A stretch of 60,059 bases of DNA. It comes from SZUA-448 sp964602475 (lineage in GTDB: Bacteria; Bacillota; Clostridia; Lachnospirales; Lachnospiraceae). Of the stretch, positions 38,878-49,038 are shown one piece after another. Each line of letters opens with the position of its first letter. The stretch's first letter is position 1. A program made the translations under genes and the position numbers. The stretch is taken from NCBI GenBank assembly GCA_964602475.1, contig CAZRRN010000014.1, positions 1-60,059 of the forward strand, given 5' to 3'. The notes beneath the pieces are model-generated. The model was not told the origin of the DNA and searched no databases. It was given only the letters and a program-made list of their open reading frames with translations.

Positions 38878-40611
38878 TTACTTCACCGCTTTTTTCTTCT
38901 CACCACGCATTTTAACGACCAGAAGTACCGCAACCATCAGCAGAACAGCAATTGCAAGACTAATCCAGGCGTTCTGCAGCAGGGCTGCAATGATGTAGCA
39001 TACAAACGATACCGCAGCGACCAGCAGCGCATATGGCATCTGGGTTGACACATGGTTAATATGATCGCACTGCGCACCGGTAGAAGCCATGATTGTTGTA
39101 TCGGAAATCGGAGAAACATGATCCCCGCATACAGCACCCGCAAGGCAGGCTGATACGGAAATAATTAAAAGCTCACTGCCGGGCGTCAGCACATTTACAA
39201 CAATCGGAAGCAAAATTCCGAATGTTCCCCATGAGGTACCGGTGGAGAATGCCAGTCCGAGAGCAATCAGAAATACAATCGCCGGAAGGAAGAGATTCAA
39301 TGCTCCGGCACTGCTCTTTACGATAGATGCTACAAATACATCTGCACCAAGCAGACCTGTCATTGCTCCAAGCGTCCACGCAAAAATAAGAATCATGATT
39401 GCAGGAACCATGGCACAGAAGCCTTCGGTAAATGATTTTGCAAATTCCTTGAAGGTAATAACCTTACGCGGAATATACAGGAAGAACGTCAGAACCAGAG
39501 TGATAAAGGAACCATAAACCAGACCAATGGAAGCATCACAGCCTTCAAAGGCTTCAAAGATACTGAGTCCGCCTCCGAAGAAGCCTCCGGTGTAAAGCAA
39601 TGCGAGAACACAGCATACAATCAGGATGATAACCGGAAGAACCAGGTCAATAACCTTTCCTTTTGTTTCTTTTTGTTCTGCTGCCTGCGCTGCTGCATAC
39701 GGACGATCCTTTGTGGTATAAAGATCACCGTTTTCTGCGTTTTCTTCGTTCTTTTTCATCGCTCCAAAATCAAAACGCAAAACCGCCATGACAACAATCA
39801 TCAGCAGAGTCAGCAATGCATAATAATTGTATGGAATAGCTTTTACAAATAAGGATAATCCGCTATAGCCCTCTACAACACCGGAAACAGCTGCCGCCCA
39901 GGATGAAATCGGTGCAAGAATACAGACCGGCGCAGCCGTTGCATCAATGATATATGCCAGCTTTGCCCGTGAAATGTTGAATTTATCGGTAACCGGACGC
40001 ATAACACTTCCAACCGTAAGACAATTAAAATAATCATCTACAAAAATCAGGGCTCCAAGTCCTGCTGTTGATAACAGCGCGCCTCGTTTTGATTTAATCT
40101 TCGTAGCCGCCCACTTTCCATATGCGGCGCTTCCTCCGACCTTGTTCATTAATGAGACAAGAATACCAAGAATCACTAGGAAAATGAGAATACCGATATT
40201 CCAGGAATCCGATATCTTAGCAATCATGCCAGACACAAACAGCGTACTGAACATGCCCTCAATATTGAAATTTGCATAGAACAGTGCACCAAACAGGATA
40301 CCAATAAACAGCGAAGTATATACTTCCTTGGTAATCAGCGCAAGTACAATGGCGATAAGCGGAGGAACCAAAGCACAAAAGGTTGCATACATCGGAACTG
40401 TCTGTTCTGTAATGTAAAGCTCTGCATCCTCGATTACTGCAGCTGCATCGTCAGCCACAGCACTCTGTTCTTCGATAACCCCTTTTGCATCCTCCACACT
40501 CGCATAGGTTCCTTCGGAAGCCAATGCCTTCAGCTGTGGCATTGCAAGCAGCAATGTCATTGCAAGAAGAACATAAACAAAGGTTCTCTTCTTCAGTGAT
40601 AATTTTTTCAT
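38878..40611 (-). CDS. NhaC-family transporter, probable lysine importer
   Basis: Membrane protein of 577 residues with about 12 hydrophobic segments. It starts with a signal-anchor-like segment and a polar insert (to about 70). Family motifs include LIFVDDYFNCLTVGSVMRPVTD and VCGDHVSPISDTTIMASTGAQCDHINHV, typical of NhaC-type Na+/H+ antiporter relatives. A lysine riboswitch in the leader suggests lysine (or a relative) as substrate, as proposed for the LysW group. The ATG at 40611 has AGGAGAGG upstream; the frame up to 40788 is riboswitch sequence read as protein. Confidence 0.88.
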   Translation of the reverse strand: MKKLSLKKRTFVYVLLAMTLLLAMPQLKALASEGTYASVEDAKGVIEEQSAVADDAAAVIEDAELYITEQTVPMYATFCALVPPLIAIVLALITKEVYTSLFIGILFGALFYANFNIEGMFSTLFVSGMIAKISDSWNIGILIFLVILGILVSLMNKVGGSAAYGKWAATKIKSKRGALLSTAGLGALIFVDDYFNCLTVGSVMRPVTDKFNISRAKLAYIIDATAAPVCILAPISSWAAAVSGVVEGYSGLSLFVKAIPYNYYALLTLLMIVVMAVLRFDFGAMKKNEENAENGDLYTTKDRPYAAAQAAEQKETKGKVIDLVLPVIILIVCCVLALLYTGGFFGGGLSIFEAFEGCDASIGLVYGSFITLVLTFFLYIPRKVITFKEFAKSFTEGFCAMVPAIMILIFAWTLGAMTGLLGADVFVASIVKSSAGALNLFLPAIVFLIALGLAFSTGTSWGTFGILLPIVVNVLTPGSELLIISVSACLAGAVCGDHVSPISDTTIMASTGAQCDHINHVSTQMPYALLVAAVSFVCYIIAALLQNAWISLAIAVLLMVAVLLVVKMRGEKKKAVK

Positions 40612-40654
40612 ACCTCTCCTCTTTCTGCGGCATAAGCCGCATTTTCCTATGAAA

Positions 40655-40890
40655 ATAAAAAAGACACGGAACCGCGGATAAGCGGTCTCGTGTCTGTATC
40701 CTGCAAAATAAAATAATCGTATGATTACTCCTACCCTGTAGCCACTCCCCGATAGCTCTCCACATCTACATGTGACAGTCCGCTGCATGTTTTACAACGG
40801 CCCAGCGGTTTCCCGCTTCGGCGGTGATTCCTTTCCTTCGGACTGCTCCGTCGTACTCTTAATCTCCCGCGCCTCTATCTTCGTATTCAG
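40655..40890 (-). promoter_or_regulatory. Lysine riboswitch with terminator
   Basis: On the minus strand from about 40885 the L-box blocks appear in order: AGATAGAGGCGCGGGAG, AAGAGTA, GGAAAGGAATCACCGCCGAA, GGGCCGTTG, GCAGCGGACTGTCACATG and GGAGAGCTATCG closing P1. The expression platform is the stem GACACGAGACCGC/GCGGTTCCGTGTC followed by TTTTTT (40694-40655). Lysine binding should stop transcription before the transporter gene. Confidence 0.93.
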
Positions 40891-40913
40891 TTTGGTTCCC
40901 TGTTCTACAGAAA

Positions 40914-40942
40914 ATCATAACATTCATACTGTAACATTTCAA
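40914..40942 (-). promoter_or_regulatory. Promoter of the lysine riboswitch leader
   Basis: TTGAAA (40942-40937), a 17-base spacer and TATGAT (40919-40914) on the minus strand. The predicted start is near 40907, about 20 bases before the aptamer. Confidence 0.8.
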
Positions 40943-41068
40943 GCAGAAATTTGGATAAACATGATAGAATTTCGTTTTTCTTTACGTTCCTGTACGAATC
41001 AGTTATAATGCAATCATCTGATGCAGAACGGTGGCATCGTAAGGAAACGGTTCTTTTGGAGGAACAAA

Positions 41069-41785
41069 ATGTACCGCAATTTCATTTTTGACTTGTATGG
41101 AACACTGATTGATATACGAACAGACGAAAAAGGAGCTTCTGTCTGGCGGCGGTATGCCGCCTGGCTAAAAGACCGCGGAATCTGTTATGAATGGCGCGAA
41201 CTGCGCGAACGATATCTCTTAGGAGACCGTCAGATGCGGCAGGCTCCATCGAAATTCCAATATCCCGAAATTGACATCATCCCGCTCTTTCAGCAAATCT
41301 GCAGAGACAGAAAAGAAGACATCACCGATCGGGAAGTATGGGACGCCGGCGAAATGTTCCGCAGAATCTCAACGGAATACCTTCGGCTTTACCCAAACAC
41401 TCTTAGGGTATTAAGTGAACTTCATGCACAGGGCAGACGAGTGTTTCTTCTGTCTAACGCCCAACGTGTCTACACACAGAGAGAACTGGTTCAGACCGGA
41501 CTGAATCGGATGTTTGACGATATTTTTATCTCTTCGGACTATGGATGTATGAAACCGGATCCGGCTTATATGGATATTCTTCTTAAGAAACACCGGCTTC
41601 TGAAAGACGAATCCATTATGATAGGAAATGAACCCCACTCGGATATTGCTTGTGCCAATGCATCAGGCATCGACGCCGTACTGGTTCAGACATCAAAGCT
41701 TTCCTCCGACATCAATGCCGTAAAATGTAACTATATATTTGAAGACGGAGACATCGGACATACATTGTCACTGCTTGGTAAATGA
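41069..41785 (+). CDS. HAD-family hydrolase
   Basis: Protein of 238 residues of the haloacid dehalogenase superfamily, usually a small-molecule phosphatase. Motif I is FIFDLYGTLID (nucleophile Asp8), motif II is VFLLSNAQ, the lysine of motif III is in CMKPDPAYM, and motif IV is IGNEPHSDIACA. The ATG at 41069 has GGAGG at 6 bases; the upstream frame to 41021 is rejected. It converges on the peptide transporter operon with 19 bases between the stops. The substrate is unknown. Confidence 0.9.
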   Translation: MYRNFIFDLYGTLIDIRTDEKGASVWRRYAAWLKDRGICYEWRELRERYLLGDRQMRQAPSKFQYPEIDIIPLFQQICRDRKEDITDREVWDAGEMFRRISTEYLRLYPNTLRVLSELHAQGRRVFLLSNAQRVYTQRELVQTGLNRMFDDIFISSDYGCMKPDPAYMDILLKKHRLLKDESIMIGNEPHSDIACANASGIDAVLVQTSKLSSDINAVKCNYIFEDGDIGHTLSLLGK

Positions 41786-41804
41786 ACCTGATTCTACCCC
41801 GGTA

Positions 41805-44417
41805 CTACAGCTCTGCCGCCTGAATCAGTTTCTTTGTGTAATCGTTCTGTGGGTTTGTAAATATTTCTTCTGTTCTTGCATGCTCAACAATTCTACCCTG
41901 ATACATCACGCAGACATAATCGCAAATATGCCGGATTACTTTCATGTCATGTGAAATGAACAGATAGCTTAGATCCTCGGTATCACGCAGTCGCAGAAGG
42001 AGTTCAAGAATCTGTTCCTGTACCGTCACATCCAGTGCCGATACCGGTTCGTCAAGAATAATCAGCTTCTGATTCAGAATCAACGCAATTGCAATCGCAA
42101 CACGCTGCCGCTGTCCTCCGCTTAAATCAGCCGGATAACGGTTCCTGTATCGCAGAGGTAAATCCACTTTATTCAGTATTTCATCAACACGCTTCTCACG
42201 TTCTTCCTTCGTCATGGAAGTACAGCTCATCCGGAGCGGTTCTTCCAGAAGCCAGCTGATTTTCTTAGATGGATTCAGACTTCCGTAGGGATCCTGAAAT
42301 ACCATCTGCGGATGATTGGTTCCAAGAAGAATCTGTCCCTCGACAATCGATTGAAGTCCTACGATTGCCTTGGCAAGACTTGATTTCCCACAGCCCGATT
42401 CACCGACAAGCCCCAGAATTTCACCGCTTCGAACATGAAGGGTTACATCCTCCACCACCTGCTTTCTGCCCGCCGGTATAAACAGCTTCTTACTTTTCTC
42501 TGGATAATAAACATTGACATGCTGCAAATCAAGCATATGGGGCTGTTGTCTTCCCAAAGAAGCACTGCTCGCGTCTCTCAGATCGCCGTCCTCACTAAAA
42601 CACGCGTCCCCGTACTCGGCGGCAGGCTTTCTGCTTTTTTCTCCGAGCGCAGCATGAAGAAGCTTAACCGTATATTCATGCTGAGGCTCTGCAAATACCT
42701 TTTCAGCACTTCCCTGTTCAATCATTTCCCCGTGATACATAACGACAACCCGGTCACACATTTTTCTGATAATGTTCAGATCATGGGAGATGAAAATAAT
42801 GGACGTTCCATGTTTTCTGTTCATCTGTTTCAAAAGCTTCAGGATTTTTGCCTGAATTGTAACATCCAGAGCAGTCGTTGGCTCATCCGCAATCAAAAGC
42901 TTCGGGTTACAGATCATCGCCATCGCTATCATGACGCGCTGACGCATCCCGCCGGAAAGCTCATGTGGATATTTATCATAGATTATCGTTGGATCCTTCA
43001 GTCCCGCTTCCTGCAGTGCTGCAAGCGTCCTCTCTTTACAGCGCCGGTAAAATTCCGCTGAGTGACGAGTGCTTTTCTGCTCCATATCTTCCGTTTTTCC
43101 TTCGTCATAGGAATTGGCGTCGACCAGCCCGTGCAGACGCAGCATTTCCTCAACCTGATAACCGACAGTTAAAAGCGGGTTAAGTGATGTCATTGGTTCT
43201 TGAAATACCATGGACAATTCGAATCCGCGGATTCTCTGATACTCTTCCGCAGAAATCGTTGTCAGCTCTCTTCCGTTAAAATCCATCGTTCCCGAAGTAA
43301 TTTTTCCCTGCTTCTTCAAGAGTCCCATCACTGCCAGTGCGGTCATGCTCTTTCCCGAACCAGACTCACCGACAATTCCGAGAACCTCGCCGCGGCGTAC
43401 CGTAAAGCTGGCATTTTTCACTACATAATCCCATGCGTTTTCCTCAAAAAAACCGACCGTAAGATTTCGTACCTCCAGAAGTACCGGTTCCGTAACCGTC
43501 TTGCAGTATTTCTTAAGTAAAGCCTCCGAAGGTATTTCAACCGCCTGCTCCTGCTGCTGACCTTCAAGGACTGCGGCAACTCCCTGTTTCTTCTTTTTAT
43601 GCTTCTTCGCAGTCGGCACTCCGGTCTTGGCAAGCGATTCACTAATCAGACTGCAGCCAAGTACGGTAATCACAATCGTCAGCCCCGGAGCAAGTGCAAA
43701 CCACGGAGCAGTCATAAGATACCCTTGTGCCTCTGAAAGCATTCTTCCAAGACTGACATCCGTCGGCTGCGCTCCGATACTTAAGTAGCTTAAGCCGGCT
43801 TCGGCGAGCACGGCGTTATTGAAGCCGATGGTAACCGCCGACAGAAGAATGGCTTTTGTATTGGGCAGAATATGCAGGAACATGATTCGCAGCGGTCCGG
43901 CTCCCATCAGCATTGCATTTTTCACATAATCCTTTTTCTTCTGGGCAATGAACTCTCCGCGTGCCACACGTGCAAAGCTCGGAATAAAAACAATCCCAAG
44001 TGTCAGAATAATCATATATTTGCCGGATCCGAATATGCTGACCAGAACCAGTGCAAGCAGTACACTCGGAAAAGAAGCAAGTGCATCGTTCACGCGCATC
44101 AGAATATCGTCCACCGGTCCCCCAAAGTATCCGGTCAGTGCTCCAATAAAAATACCTGCAGTTGCACCGATTCCTATACTCGCTGCTCCGACCAGAAAGG
44201 TCATACGTGCACCCTCGAGTACCCTGCTAAAAATATCCCGTCCAAAGTAATCAGTACCAAAGAGATGCTGCAGGCACGGTCCTACACTTTTTGCGCCAAT
44301 ATCCATCTCAGACGGATCATAGGGCATCCAGAAAAACCCTGTAATAACCGGAAGCATTACCAGTCCGAGCAGGATACAGCCAAATATGAAATTAAAATCA
44401 TGCCGGTAACTCTTCAT
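41805..44417 (-). CDS. Peptide/nickel-type ABC transporter: permease fused to two ATPases
   Basis: Fusion of 870 residues. Residues 1-265 are a DppC/OppC-type permease with six membrane segments and the EAA-type loop (AMLMGAGPLRIMFLHILPN). A Lys-rich linker is at 268-300. A first OppD-type ATPase follows (Walker A GESGSGKS 350-357, LSGG 487-490, Walker B LLIADEP 507-513), then a second OppF-type ATPase (Walker A GESGCGKS 672-679, LSGGQRQR, IILDEPVSALD). Three normally separate subunits are joined in one chain. It is the last gene after the binding protein and the DppB-type permease. Confidence 0.93.
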   Translation of the reverse strand: MKSYRHDFNFIFGCILLGLVMLPVITGFFWMPYDPSEMDIGAKSVGPCLQHLFGTDYFGRDIFSRVLEGARMTFLVGAASIGIGATAGIFIGALTGYFGGPVDDILMRVNDALASFPSVLLALVLVSIFGSGKYMIILTLGIVFIPSFARVARGEFIAQKKKDYVKNAMLMGAGPLRIMFLHILPNTKAILLSAVTIGFNNAVLAEAGLSYLSIGAQPTDVSLGRMLSEAQGYLMTAPWFALAPGLTIVITVLGCSLISESLAKTGVPTAKKHKKKKQGVAAVLEGQQQEQAVEIPSEALLKKYCKTVTEPVLLEVRNLTVGFFEENAWDYVVKNASFTVRRGEVLGIVGESGSGKSMTALAVMGLLKKQGKITSGTMDFNGRELTTISAEEYQRIRGFELSMVFQEPMTSLNPLLTVGYQVEEMLRLHGLVDANSYDEGKTEDMEQKSTRHSAEFYRRCKERTLAALQEAGLKDPTIIYDKYPHELSGGMRQRVMIAMAMICNPKLLIADEPTTALDVTIQAKILKLLKQMNRKHGTSIIFISHDLNIIRKMCDRVVVMYHGEMIEQGSAEKVFAEPQHEYTVKLLHAALGEKSRKPAAEYGDACFSEDGDLRDASSASLGRQQPHMLDLQHVNVYYPEKSKKLFIPAGRKQVVEDVTLHVRSGEILGLVGESGCGKSSLAKAIVGLQSIVEGQILLGTNHPQMVFQDPYGSLNPSKKISWLLEEPLRMSCTSMTKEEREKRVDEILNKVDLPLRYRNRYPADLSGGQRQRVAIAIALILNQKLIILDEPVSALDVTVQEQILELLLRLRDTEDLSYLFISHDMKVIRHICDYVCVMYQGRIVEHARTEEIFTNPQNDYTKKLIQAAEL

Positions 44418-44455
44418 TTTACTTCAACTTTCTATCAAGGCGTTTTATAATTACT

Positions 44456-45400
44456 CTATACTCTGGGGTCTATTTTCTTATATAAGACATCAACAATAAA
44501 ATTCATTACAATAACCAGTACTGCAATATACAATATAATCGTCTGTACTACATTAAAATCACGGTTTGAAATTGCTAGAATCAGGCTTTTTCCCATTCCG
44601 GGCAGATTAAAGACCTGCTCTACAATAATGCTGCCTGCAAGAACATCCGCAATCATCATTCCAAGAAATGTGATGACCGGCATTAGCGCATTTTTCAAAA
44701 CATGCCTCCACAGTACCGCCCGGTTGGAATTTCCTTTACTTTTCGCTGTCCGGACATAATCCAGTTTTAGTTCCCGAATCAGTGAGCTTCTAAGGAACTT
44801 GACCATCATGGCAATCTTCGGTACAGCAATAGCTATGGACGGCCAAATCAGATACCTCAGCAACGGCAGAAGACCGTCTCCCGGCTTCGGACATGCACCC
44901 GGTACAAAGAAACGAAGCATAACTCCAAACACCAGCGTCAGTACAATACCAAGGAAGAACGGCGGAATCGCCATAAAGGTCTGGGTCAGAAGCGTAACAG
45001 CACGGTCAATCAGACCGTTTTCCTTTCTGGAGGCCAGCAGACCAAGCGGAAGTGAAATCAGAATAATCAGTGCAATAGACAGGACCGCGAGACAGACCGT
45101 AACCTGCAGCCGATCCGCAAGCAGAGTATTGACAGAGATTCCGTATTGGCTGGATTCTCCGAAATTACCACGAACAGCATTGGCAAACCATTCAAAAAAG
45201 CGGACAAAAGCGCTGCGGTTAAGACCCATCGCTTCCCGCAGAGCCTCAACCTGCGCTTCATCCGCATCCATTCCAAGACGTAGCAGTGCACTGTCACCCG
45301 GAATAATCTGAAACGCAACAAAAGACAACACTGATACAAAGAACAGTGTCAGCAGCAAGGCCATAAAGCGTTTCAGTAAAAACTTCATGCTCTTCTCCAT
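44456..45400 (-). CDS. Peptide-type ABC transporter permease, DppB/OppB type
   Basis: Membrane protein of 314 residues with six segments and the EAA-type loop (DYVRTAKSKGNSNRAVLWRHVLKNALMP). It starts with the family-like LLKRFMALLLTLFFVSVLSFVAFQIIPGDSA. It forms the membrane pair with the permease domain of the fusion protein downstream, 38 bases away. The binding protein gene precedes it by 21 bases. Confidence 0.93.
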   Translation of the reverse strand: MEKSMKFLLKRFMALLLTLFFVSVLSFVAFQIIPGDSALLRLGMDADEAQVEALREAMGLNRSAFVRFFEWFANAVRGNFGESSQYGISVNTLLADRLQVTVCLAVLSIALIILISLPLGLLASRKENGLIDRAVTLLTQTFMAIPPFFLGIVLTLVFGVMLRFFVPGACPKPGDGLLPLLRYLIWPSIAIAVPKIAMMVKFLRSSLIRELKLDYVRTAKSKGNSNRAVLWRHVLKNALMPVITFLGMMIADVLAGSIIVEQVFNLPGMGKSLILAISNRDFNVVQTIILYIAVLVIVMNFIVDVLYKKIDPRV

Positions 45401-45421
45401 TCTGAAGTGTTATAATATGCT

Positions 45422-47017
45422 TTATTTTACATATACCGTTGCCATCTCCTGCACAAAGACCGGGTAGAAGGTATAGCCGCCAAGGCGTTTATTAACTGCA
45501 ACGATAAGCGCCGGATTCTGGATATAAACCGCTGCTGCATCTTCTGTCAGCAGCTTCTGCAGTTCCTTGTAGTAGGCAACCTTTTGTGTGTCATCCGCTT
45601 CCTTGACTGCAAGACTATAAATCTCGTCAAATGCCGCACTGCTGTAATTCATAAAATTCTTGCTGGAAACGGACGGATAGAACCGGAGTACATCACTCGG
45701 AGCCAGATTCGCATCCAGTCCAATGATGGTGGCTTCATAATGCTCCCCTTTATAGACCTCCGAATACCAGGTTGCCCATTCCACCAGCTCCACCTTTGCT
45801 GTAATACCGACCTTTTCCAGCTGTACAGCAATAACCTGAGCTGTATCAATATGAATTTTGTAATTAGAAGGAACTGTTATCGTAAATGAAAAACCATTCG
45901 GATATCCCGCTTCGGTCAGCAGCCTTTTGGCTTCTTCCGTATCACAGGTATAATAGGTCTCCAGTGTCTCATCGTAGTATTTGGAAAATCCAGGATACAT
46001 TCCGCTGCACGACGGAGTTCCTCTTCCATCTGCCACCATATCAATGATGAACTGCCGGTCAATGGCATAATTCAATGCTTTTCTCACATTAATATCATCA
46101 AACGGAGCAACCTGGGCATTGAGAAACAGCGCTTGAACCAGTGCCATACCACTGACTTCAATGTTGTAATCCGCCGTAAGCTGTGCTGCCTGATCCGACG
46201 TCAGATATGGGAATATATCGATTGCACCGCTCAGAACCTCCATAAAGGCGGCATCAGAGTCCGTTGCAATCTTAAAGATTACCTTATCAAGGTACGGAAG
46301 CTTTGTATTGTAATAGAATTCGTTTCGCACAATCGTGAGTTCCTGCAGCGGAGTGTACAAATCAACACGAAACGGTCCGACCCCGCAGGGTACACCGTCA
46401 GCGGTCGTATACCCTTCCGGAATAATCGCCGTTGTAAGATAACAGATCATCTCGGTATTAGGCTCGGATAGGGAGATGATAATACGTACCTCTCCATCTG
46501 CTTCCTCTGACCGGATGTCCGATATAACAGAAAATGCCGACTGAACTGATACCTCCGGGTCGGAGGTCAAAAGCAGACCGGCACAACGCTTGATTGAATA
46601 AATAACGTCTTCGGCTGTTACCGGCGTTCCGTCGCTGAATTTGACTTCCTTACGCAATGTAAAGGTATAAGTCATTGCATCTTCCGAGATGCTGTATCTG
46701 CTGGCAACCGCCGCAACCATATTACCGTCGACGTCAGGCTTTACCAAGCCTTCGTAGACATTATAAAGTACTTCTCTGGTTCCTGCCGATACAATTTTGT
46801 GTGGGTCAAGACTGTCTATATCCTGTGTAATTCCAACGGTGACAGTACCTCCGTACTTTGGCTCGGTCGTCATATCGCCTGCCGTTGTCCCGTTGTCCGA
46901 AGAAGGATTATCCCCGGAGTCTCCCGAATTTCCGTTCTGATTCTTGCCGTCTGCACAGCCGCACAGTACGGTGATTCCTAACAGAAGGACGAGAAAAAGT
47001 GCCATTACTCTCTTCAT
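45422..47017 (-). CDS. Peptide-type ABC transporter substrate-binding lipoprotein
   Basis: Lipoprotein of 531 residues of the SBP_bac_5 family (oligopeptide, dipeptide, nickel or similar solutes). The signal peptide ends in the lipobox VLCGC. Domain signatures are YEGLVKPDVDGNMVAAVASRY and FTLRKEVKFSDGTPVTAEDVIYSIKR. The ATG at 47017 is preferred, with GAAGG 7 bases upstream; an ATG at 47050 has no ribosome site and spoils the signal peptide. First gene of the three-gene transporter unit. Confidence 0.93.
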   Translation of the reverse strand: MKRVMALFLVLLLGITVLCGCADGKNQNGNSGDSGDNPSSDNGTTAGDMTTEPKYGGTVTVGITQDIDSLDPHKIVSAGTREVLYNVYEGLVKPDVDGNMVAAVASRYSISEDAMTYTFTLRKEVKFSDGTPVTAEDVIYSIKRCAGLLLTSDPEVSVQSAFSVISDIRSEEADGEVRIIISLSEPNTEMICYLTTAIIPEGYTTADGVPCGVGPFRVDLYTPLQELTIVRNEFYYNTKLPYLDKVIFKIATDSDAAFMEVLSGAIDIFPYLTSDQAAQLTADYNIEVSGMALVQALFLNAQVAPFDDINVRKALNYAIDRQFIIDMVADGRGTPSCSGMYPGFSKYYDETLETYYTCDTEEAKRLLTEAGYPNGFSFTITVPSNYKIHIDTAQVIAVQLEKVGITAKVELVEWATWYSEVYKGEHYEATIIGLDANLAPSDVLRFYPSVSSKNFMNYSSAAFDEIYSLAVKEADDTQKVAYYKELQKLLTEDAAAVYIQNPALIVAVNKRLGGYTFYPVFVQEMATVYVK

Positions 47018-47199
47018 AATCAAACCTTCTTTCACATATTTAGTTTTCATTTATTATAAGTGAATTTTTTAAAAACGCAAGACTTTTTTACCTTGTAAAG
47101 AATTTCAACTGAAAAATACTTATTTTTCTCAACATCCTGCCGGTTTCAGCCGAAATATGATTCAGTAAAGGCAATCTCAGACTCAGATCGGAGCAGAAT

Positions 47200-49014
47200 A
47201 TGAGTTCATTTGATTCCTCCATTAACAACAGCTATTCCGAACATAATCCGGCGCCACTCACGCGCCAGGTTTCTTCTTCTGCGCCTTCTGCCGCTGCAAG
47301 GTCACAAAACCTTGAGAATACTTCATCATATACGCAGGGGCAGACCGTCCATGGTGAAATTACGGATCTGATTGGCTCCCGCGTGACGCTTCGAATGGAG
47401 GACGGCAGCACATTACAGGCAAAGCTTGATTCCTCCGTGGGACTTTCCATCGGACAAACTGCTTCCTTTGAGGTCTCGTTGGCAGACCAGTCACTGCTCC
47501 TGCTTCGAATTCTTCCGGAGGACACTTCGCAGTCCGAGATGAATCTGATTACCAAAGCACTTGATGCTGCCGGTCTTCCTTCCACTGATCGGAGCATTGC
47601 GATTGTACGGGAACTGCTGGCAAACCGGATGTCAATCAACAAAGACAGCATACATCAGCTTCTGCAGCAAGGAAATTCACTGAAAAATATCTCTGTTGAA
47701 ACACTTGTATTAATGAATAAATATCGCCTTCCCGCGACACAGGCCACAGCCGAGCAGTTTGAAGCTTATCGAAACTATGAACACCGGATTTTACAGCAGG
47801 TCTCAACCCTCGCAGAAAGCCTGAATACGCTTGCATCACAGGATTCACCGGAGCGTGCTGCATTTCTTCATGAACTTAAGAATCTGTTGAATATAGATGG
47901 AAGCGAAACCACGTTCTCCCCGGATCATTCCTCCACCTCCGTTCCATCTTCAACGACTGCCGCCACAGGGAACTCCTCATTGTCCGGAAATCCTGTACTG
48001 TCCAAAGATCCAGCCTCCTTACAGTCTTCCCTGCCATCAGATGCTCCGACATCTGCAGGGTTTCTTGCTTCTATACAAGAGTTTTCCTCAGATTTGGCAC
48101 CTTCCTCAGAACAAACGGTGTCTTTAGAACAGGCACTGTCTTCAGAACAGGCGCTGTCTTCAGGTCAAAATCCTGCTGCAGATGCCGGTTCGTTATCAGA
48201 CGTTCAGTCCGGCAACAAAGCCTCATTGTCGTCTGCTGCCGACACGGACAACGCTCTGCCGCAATCTGCCGAGTTCCGTCAGGAACCTGATGGAACATCT
48301 GGTTCCTCAAAAACAGTGAATGGCTCAACAACCGCCGAATCCGTTCCTTCCTCTGTTTCTGAGAATACCTCAACGGCTACTAAAACACAGAGCGCCGCAG
48401 AAACACTGACCACCGCATTACTGAACCGCTGGACTCTTTCTCCCGAGGAACTGCCGGAAGAAAACCGTGTAGAAAAGTTTTATGAGGATTTAAAAGCAGA
48501 TCTTGCAATAATTAAAAAATCGCTTTCCGGATTAAGCTCCGACGTTCCGGAGCATGCTGCCCTTTCAAAATCCATTCAGAATCTTCAAGACAATCTGGAG
48601 TTTTTAGGTTTATTGAACCGGATGTTCTCCTATGTCCAGCTTCCACTGAATTTATCAGAGCAGCTGACTCATGGTGAGCTTTATGTATATACAAAAAAAG
48701 AAAACCTTAGTAAGGACAGCGGCAACATCAACGTTCTTCTTCATCTTGATATGGAAAAGCTCGGGCCCACCGATGTCTACCTAAGTCTGAGCGGTTCCTC
48801 GCTTATATCCAAGTTCTACCTGAATGATTCCGGCTCTGATTCCATTTTTACAGAGCATCTTCCTGAACTAAAAAAAGCCCTCGCTGACAAGGGCTTTGAA
48901 ATGACCTATGAAGTACTGCCCCGAAAGCAGCAGGCAGATCCCGTTCGGGAATTTCTTTCTGCAGACGACAGCACCATCAAAACCAAACGATTCACCTTCG
49001 ACTGCCGGGCTTAA
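47200..49014 (+). CDS. FliK-like hook-length control protein
   Basis: Protein of 604 residues. A conserved N-terminal region (about 45-235, including GEITDLIGSRVTLRMEDG) is followed by a long Ser/Ala/Gln-rich, low-complexity middle (about 235-405) with small SSEQAL repeats, and a C-terminal Flg_hook-type domain (about 490-585). FliK proteins measure the flagellar hook and switch export specificity. Other flagellar genes are absent here, so it may be an orphan or act on another export system. GGAG precedes the ATG. Confidence 0.75.
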   Translation: MSSFDSSINNSYSEHNPAPLTRQVSSSAPSAAARSQNLENTSSYTQGQTVHGEITDLIGSRVTLRMEDGSTLQAKLDSSVGLSIGQTASFEVSLADQSLLLLRILPEDTSQSEMNLITKALDAAGLPSTDRSIAIVRELLANRMSINKDSIHQLLQQGNSLKNISVETLVLMNKYRLPATQATAEQFEAYRNYEHRILQQVSTLAESLNTLASQDSPERAAFLHELKNLLNIDGSETTFSPDHSSTSVPSSTTAATGNSSLSGNPVLSKDPASLQSSLPSDAPTSAGFLASIQEFSSDLAPSSEQTVSLEQALSSEQALSSGQNPAADAGSLSDVQSGNKASLSSAADTDNALPQSAEFRQEPDGTSGSSKTVNGSTTAESVPSSVSENTSTATKTQSAAETLTTALLNRWTLSPEELPEENRVEKFYEDLKADLAIIKKSLSGLSSDVPEHAALSKSIQNLQDNLEFLGLLNRMFSYVQLPLNLSEQLTHGELYVYTKKENLSKDSGNINVLLHLDMEKLGPTDVYLSLSGSSLISKFYLNDSGSDSIFTEHLPELKKALADKGFEMTYEVLPRKQQADPVREFLSADDSTIKTKRFTFDCRA

Positions 49015-49038
49015 TTCCTGTTCAAAAAACAAAACCGA

